DNA of 64,000 nt. It comes from Branchiostoma floridae. Its lineage: Eukaryota; Chordata; Leptocardii; Amphioxiformes; Branchiostomatidae. Below are positions 59,522 through 64,000 of this stretch, piece after piece. The translations under genes were made by a program, and so were the position numbers. The first letter of the stretch is position 1; every line of letters starts with the position of its first letter. Location of the stretch: positions 7,007,207-7,071,206 of the forward strand of contig NC_049993.1 in NCBI RefSeq assembly GCF_000003815.2, read 5' to 3'. Under the pieces are notes generated by a model. That model worked only from the letters and a program-made list of their open reading frames with translations. It searched no databases and was not told the DNA's origin.

Positions 59522-62500
59522 CTAGCTACAAAATTCCGTGTCTGAAGATTCTTCCTCTGCCGTTTTCTCAACGCTGCGTGTGTGCCACGGGAGTGCCCTA
59601 ACGTCATCACTCGCCGATCGTCGCGATATCCGGACCACGAGTGACGCCTGCTGGTGACCTTGCTTCTCCACGTACTTGGTTCGATCGTTTCTCCTGCAGT
59701 TGGCGCTAGTCCTGCCCGTGGGCTCCACGCACGTGGCGGGAAACACGCCCGATCTGTCCCCGATCGATCCGTACAGCCATCCCGAGGACGTCTGATCGAT
59801 AACCTCGACAAAGTCGTTAATTTTCAAAGACAAGAAGCCAGGCTGGTGAGAGTAGTAGGGCACGATGACTCTGGCAACGAACGTACCTGTGGAAGACACG
59901 AATTACAGTCACCCTAATAAAGAAATACTTGTCATACATAAGGCATCCTAGGAGGGTAAGTGAAGCCCATAGTGTCGACTGTCTGAAAGGCCGTTAGGAA
60001 GCAATCTACTGCCAGGCAGTCAATTTTCCCAATTATGTGAGGAAAGTAGCTTTCGTTCGCTGTCAATTACTTCTTTTGGCAAGCTCTACTTCAAAGGTAA
60101 GCTCTTTGGATATCTGACCTGAATGCAAAAGAACAGGGAGACCCCATATCAAGTGTATATCTTAGTAAGCGCTGCACTTGGCTTGCCTTCAAGTACAACG
60201 TTTTTGAACTTTAAGTTTGGCTGTTGTTTAACTTTATTAAACAAGTGTGACGAAGTAAAGCATACACACTGAAATTATATTCTAGTTCTTATCACGAAAC
60301 TTACGGTACTGATAGGTGACGCCGTTTTGTGTGGGCAGAGGGGTATTCATGAGATCTGCAGGGCACATCTCTGCGTGTTCGTCATTCTCCTCCCAATCAG
60401 GAGTAGCCGGAAGTGACGTATCGTTCTCGAACTGTTCCATGGGAATGTTTTCCTCCTGCTCCCTTTGAGCAGCAATGTACTCAAACTCCTGTTGGCCGTA
60501 CACTCCAGGCCTTTTCCGACAGAAGATGAAGCCAGCAAGAAGTACGACCAAGAGGAGGCATAAAGAAGCTGCAGCGATGCCAGCTGTCGTGATGACTTGG
60601 AACAGACTTCCTTCCTGTACACGGATGATCCCTGCGAGGGCATAGTAGCGGAAATTAGAAGAAAGTACACCAAAACGAACCAATCAATCACCAGACACTC
60701 CTAAGGCTGTAGAGATGTGTGAAAGAAAATGAGATTTTCTGCCGACGTGGCAATATGAGAGTCTACTTTCTGAGGCTTTCAATCATTGTCTTGTGCCTCT
60801 TTGATGTTCCGATGATGTTTTGATTCCAGATGTCTTCATATTTGTACCCTTGGGGAATAAAGCTACTATTCCACCTAGGGGCCAGACCACGAACACACCT
60901 GCTCAAGCTGGCACATCCCCAAGTTTCTTTGTTCTGTCAACTTGTCAGTACATTACGGATTGCTCACTGGGTACTCCATGTATGTCATACATCAGACAAT
61001 CCCCTGCCAACACTATCCCGCAGTATTTTACCACGGTGGCTTTCCTCTTGGTATCTCCTCCGAGGTTTTCAAATGCCAAGATGTTCTGATTAGTTCTGGT
61101 AGCTTTTCTTATATCTAGCGTGTAATTGTCTGACGTTCGACATTGTGACAAGTACGCAGTGCCCTTTACAGTACATACTAATACTGTGAATTGACTGTAA
61201 ACGCGATTGTGTATGGTTAGATATTGTCTTGTTACTGATTATTCCTTATCATCACGACACGTGTCTAAAATCTTCAATTTCAGTTCATCAATGGTGACTG
61301 AATGTGATCAGGTTTTGAAGCGTTACAGCTACAGACAGATTCTTATCACACAAAAAGCACTTCGCTGTCACATTTCGGAGATGTAGCTGGTGTGATGGTA
61401 TGCTACAAAAATACTTGGAATAAGGTAAATAGGAATAAGTAAAAGATCCAGTGCTTTCGGCTGCTTCCACTATCGTGACGGCGCTCAAGTTTAGAATTTC
61501 GGAATGATTTTTGATGTAGCTGGTGTGCTGAGAAGTTACAAAAGTATTTGGAATACGATACGATAAAAATAACCATTGCTTTCGGCTGCCTCCACTATCG
61601 TGACGGCCCTCTGATAAATAGAGACGTAAACTGATTTGGCGTCGTTAGCGAGCTGATACTGTGATCGTATTGTAAACATGATTGTGTATGGTTAGATTTT
61701 GTCTTGTTACTGGTTGCTCTTTATAATTAGAACACGTGTCCAAGTCTTCAACTTCGTTTTATTCATAGTGATTAAATGTGATCAAGTTTAAGTTATTAAG
61801 TTTTGGAATGATGTCAGTTGATGTAGTTTGCTGGGAAGTTACCAGAGTACTTTGAGTACTTTGAATAAAATTACCATTGCTTTCGGCTGCCTCCACTATC
61901 GTGACGGCCCTCTGATAAATAGAGACGTAAACTGACTTGGCGTCGTCCGCGAGCTTGTTTGAAGCCTGGCACCGGTACTGCCCGCTGGTCCTGTTGTTGT
62001 GTTTGGATAGCACCAGCCCCAGGCGCTGGAAGGTGTCTGTACCCGTCATTGTGAGCATGGGTTTGAGACTGTAGCCTCGGTACCAGGCCACTCGAGGAGC
62101 TGGGTTCCCTTCAGCGATGCAGTGGAGCACGACGTTGTTGTCGTCGCTGCTGTCTTCAACAATCTTAAGAATTTTTGCCGGATCTGTAAAAAGAGACAGT
62201 CCAGTGATAGGGTGGTGTTAAGCTTTGATTTTCCTGCAGGTTGCTCAAATTTTATGCTATGCATGATACACCACTTGTTGTTACAAACTAACGTTATAAC
62301 CTGCTATGTATGATAGACCACTTGTTACAAACTAACGTTATAACCTGCAAATCCACATTGTAACATATTCAGTGTCTCAATAGCTACAGTAATGTGTGTG
62401 GTTTCATTAAATGCCAATGGTTTTGAGGTGATGAAAATCGAACGTTACGCAAAACCTTATAAAAAGACGTGTACTTTGAGCACACAAACTCCTATGGGCT

Positions 62501-63603
62501 TCCTCGTAATTATTTAAGATTTACAATTTCACTTCAATTCAATTCAATCCTGAATTTCTATCATTGCGTTTGAATCATTCATTCCCAACCTATGAAAAAG
62601 CTACTTTCCATTTTACCTTTCGGGAACATGTTATGCCGGCGCCCTGGAGCGTTACAGACAGAATCTTATCACAGAAGAAGCACTCAGCTGTCACATTTCT
62701 CATTCCTTCCGCTACTCAGGAGGAGATTTTGGCTGAGTGCTGACAAACTTGGTTGGCGACGGAGTGGCTTACAAAGTTTGGGTGGACCGCACTCAGAACG
62801 TATTACTGTATGTGGCATGACGTGAGAGTACCGATCCCATTAGATGCGTTTCTGTCTGATGCACACAAACTGAATACGGATTTTTCGCACTGTAAACTTT
62901 TCTGCTCAGATAAAATTGTGTCGCTTTTGGGAGATTCCTGTTCATAGTGCTCATCGTTAACAAAACGTTTAAGTCTGTAGATTTAAATCATCTTTGCATT
63001 TAGGTTACTCCCAATTTTATATACCATAATGACAACCATAAGATATCCACGAATGACTGCTGGATAATAAAGGCCTACTTCGAATTTCGCCTAGGGGCGC
63101 GGTCATAAAGGTCATCTGATCGTCGTACGATAGCTAACTTCGGCCATTTTGGAGCACAAAAATGTTCCTCTCCTGCAAAGTTCAAACAAATGATCTTTTG
63201 GATCCATGTCGGTAGTTGGCTCTGTCATGGCCTGCTTGAAAATGCTGTGGCATCAAAATCGTACGACGATCGCACGACCTATGTGACCGCGCCCTAACAT
63301 AGTACTCACAGATAACTCCTACATAGATGCTGTCAGACGTCTTTCCCATTAGGTGCTCGGCCACACAGGAGTAGTTTCCCGTCTGCTCTCGCGAGACTTT
63401 AGGGAGGAACAGCCATGGCGAGTAGTTATCGTCTGATTCCATGTTACCCAGGATGTGGGGGGAGACGTCCTGCAGCTGGTCGCTTTCCCAATATGGCGGA
63501 GAGGTGAGGGCGCTGGTGTAGTTGACGGTGCAGTTCAAGATGACGGACGTGTCTTCCTTTGCGACCACTGGTTTCTTAGTAGTGATCTGGACTATAGGGA
63601 CAA
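59522..63603 (-). CDS. Second Ig-TM-SH3 protein gene, 5' part beyond the right edge (348 aa seen)
   Basis: Four exons on the minus strand, all joined in phase 1: 63603-63310 (Ig, VQITTKKPVVAKEDTSVILNC ... GNYSCVAE, minus-strand donor ATCT|gtgagt), 62183-61875 (Ig, VVLHCIAEGNPAPRVAWYRG ... GQYRCQAS), 60631-60305 (stalk, transmembrane helix GIAAASLCLLLVVLLAGFIF, cytoplasmic part) and 59886-59522 (SH3 and tail). They match exons 3-6 of the plus-strand gene in order, phase and content. The SH3 reads VPYYSHQPGFLSLKIND ... SSGWLYG ... GVFPATCVE. The cytoplasmic part has EFEYIAAQ and VTYQYR, possible phosphotyrosine sites, and the tail is acidic and lacks the Cys cluster of its partner. The signal peptide and the first Ig domain are not in the window. 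Confidence 0.85.
61185..61795. repeat. Tandem duplications of the 3' end of an Ig exon plus the adjoining intron
   Basis: The 3' end of the exon at 61875-62183 (peptide RAVTIVEAAESN) recurs twice at lower coordinates, at about 61578-61650 and 61453-61482, each with the adjoining intron wording (gatgtagctggtgtg, gaagttac). A further block around 61205 (gattgtgtatggttagat) repeats at 61680, 475 bases away. No acceptor is evident for the extra exon ends, so they are probably non-functional. Confidence 0.7.
62264..62348. repeat. Two-copy tandem repeat
   Basis: ttacaaactaacgttataacctgc occurs twice with accacttgtt upstream of each, about 48 bases apart. Confidence 0.75.
63092..63296. repeat. Inverted-repeat (MITE-like) element beside an Ig exon
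   Basis: The left end tagggg-cgcggtcataaagg and the right end (inverse tagggcgcggtcacatagg) match over about 40 bases, continuing into gatcgtcgtacgat. The element is 205 bases long. Its right end lies 14 bases past the donor of the Ig exon ending at 63310. Confidence 0.7.
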
Positions 63604-64000
63604 CTGAAGCACACAGGATCAATATGTATATATTGTATTTGTTATAGTACCTTGTCAGAAGAAATCATGGTACAAAACAAATATCATAGACACATCTTTT
63701 CAAATTGCGACAATATCTACTAGGTTCAGACCGCGGCTCTTCGCTAGTCATTTGGCATGTAGGTTTGTGTCCCCTGCACGCAGAGAGCTAGAGATACACA
63801 TTTTTGCCTTTTGAATTAGCAGTTTTTACGACTCCAGCTGGGCTTTTATTACTTGTACATAATTAGAACTACACTGTACATGATGCTGTAAGCAAAAGAG
63901 GCCTGGAGTCTCCACGGCTATGCTCACAGCAACTGCCGGCATGTGTTTACAAGATTACCTCACAGCGAGATTCTTGTAAATGCCGAGATAGAATAATGCT
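63604..64000. other. Right edge: intron of the minus-strand Ig-SH3 gene
   Basis: No exon is visible. By comparison with the plus-strand gene, the next exon (first Ig domain) can lie several kilobases further right. Confidence 0.6.

Overview
This is eukaryotic nuclear DNA, and the gene content points to an invertebrate chordate, most likely a lancelet (Branchiostoma). The grounds are a muscle-type myosin heavy chain with 36 short coding exons, a two-exon receptor-transporting-protein (RTP)-like family, Ig-superfamily membrane proteins, and introns full of short inverted-repeat elements and tRNA-derived SINEs. The species call is inference. All gene models were assembled by hand from splice sites. 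They are supported because every intron phase closes and the products match their families.

Bases 1-9,640 hold a tandem array of four RTP-like genes on the minus strand. One is cut by the left window edge; the other three are complete at 195, 241 and 166 aa. All share the same structure: a short exon 1 (50-55 codons), a phase-0 intron after a conserved Ala/Val-Lys, and an exon 2 with three CxxC zinc motifs. Two of them end in long acidic Asp/Glu/Tyr tails where vertebrate RTPs usually have a membrane anchor. Repeated upstream modules carry perfect NF-kappaB-type sites (GGGGATTCCCC or GGGGAATCCCC) next to CRE or C/EBP-like motifs. Two of the four modules have no coding exon below them and lie beside a 100-N assembly gap.

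Bases 13,046-33,600 hold one complete plus-strand muscle myosin II heavy chain gene encoding 1,943 aa. It has a TATA-like box, a 5' noncoding exon, 36 coding exons and a poly(A) signal. Its introns contain MITE-like elements, dispersed and tandem repeats, one GC-AG intron, and a dead duplicate exon broken by a MITE.

Bases 33,600-43,170 contain no gene I can recognise, only repeats.

Bases 43,175-63,603 hold a tail-to-tail pair of paralogous genes with an unusual architecture: signal peptide, Ig domains, one transmembrane helix, then a cytoplasmic SH3 domain. The plus-strand copy is complete (594 aa; three Ig-like domains, the first lacking the usual cysteines). The minus-strand copy runs off the right edge, leaving two Ig exons, the TM exon and the SH3 exon. 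Exon boundaries and phases are identical in both copies. This Ig-TM-SH3 receptor pair is the best candidate for an undescribed system here. The Ig-SH3 pair and the kappaB-linked RTP-like array are both plausibly immune-related; the myosin between them is an ordinary muscle gene.
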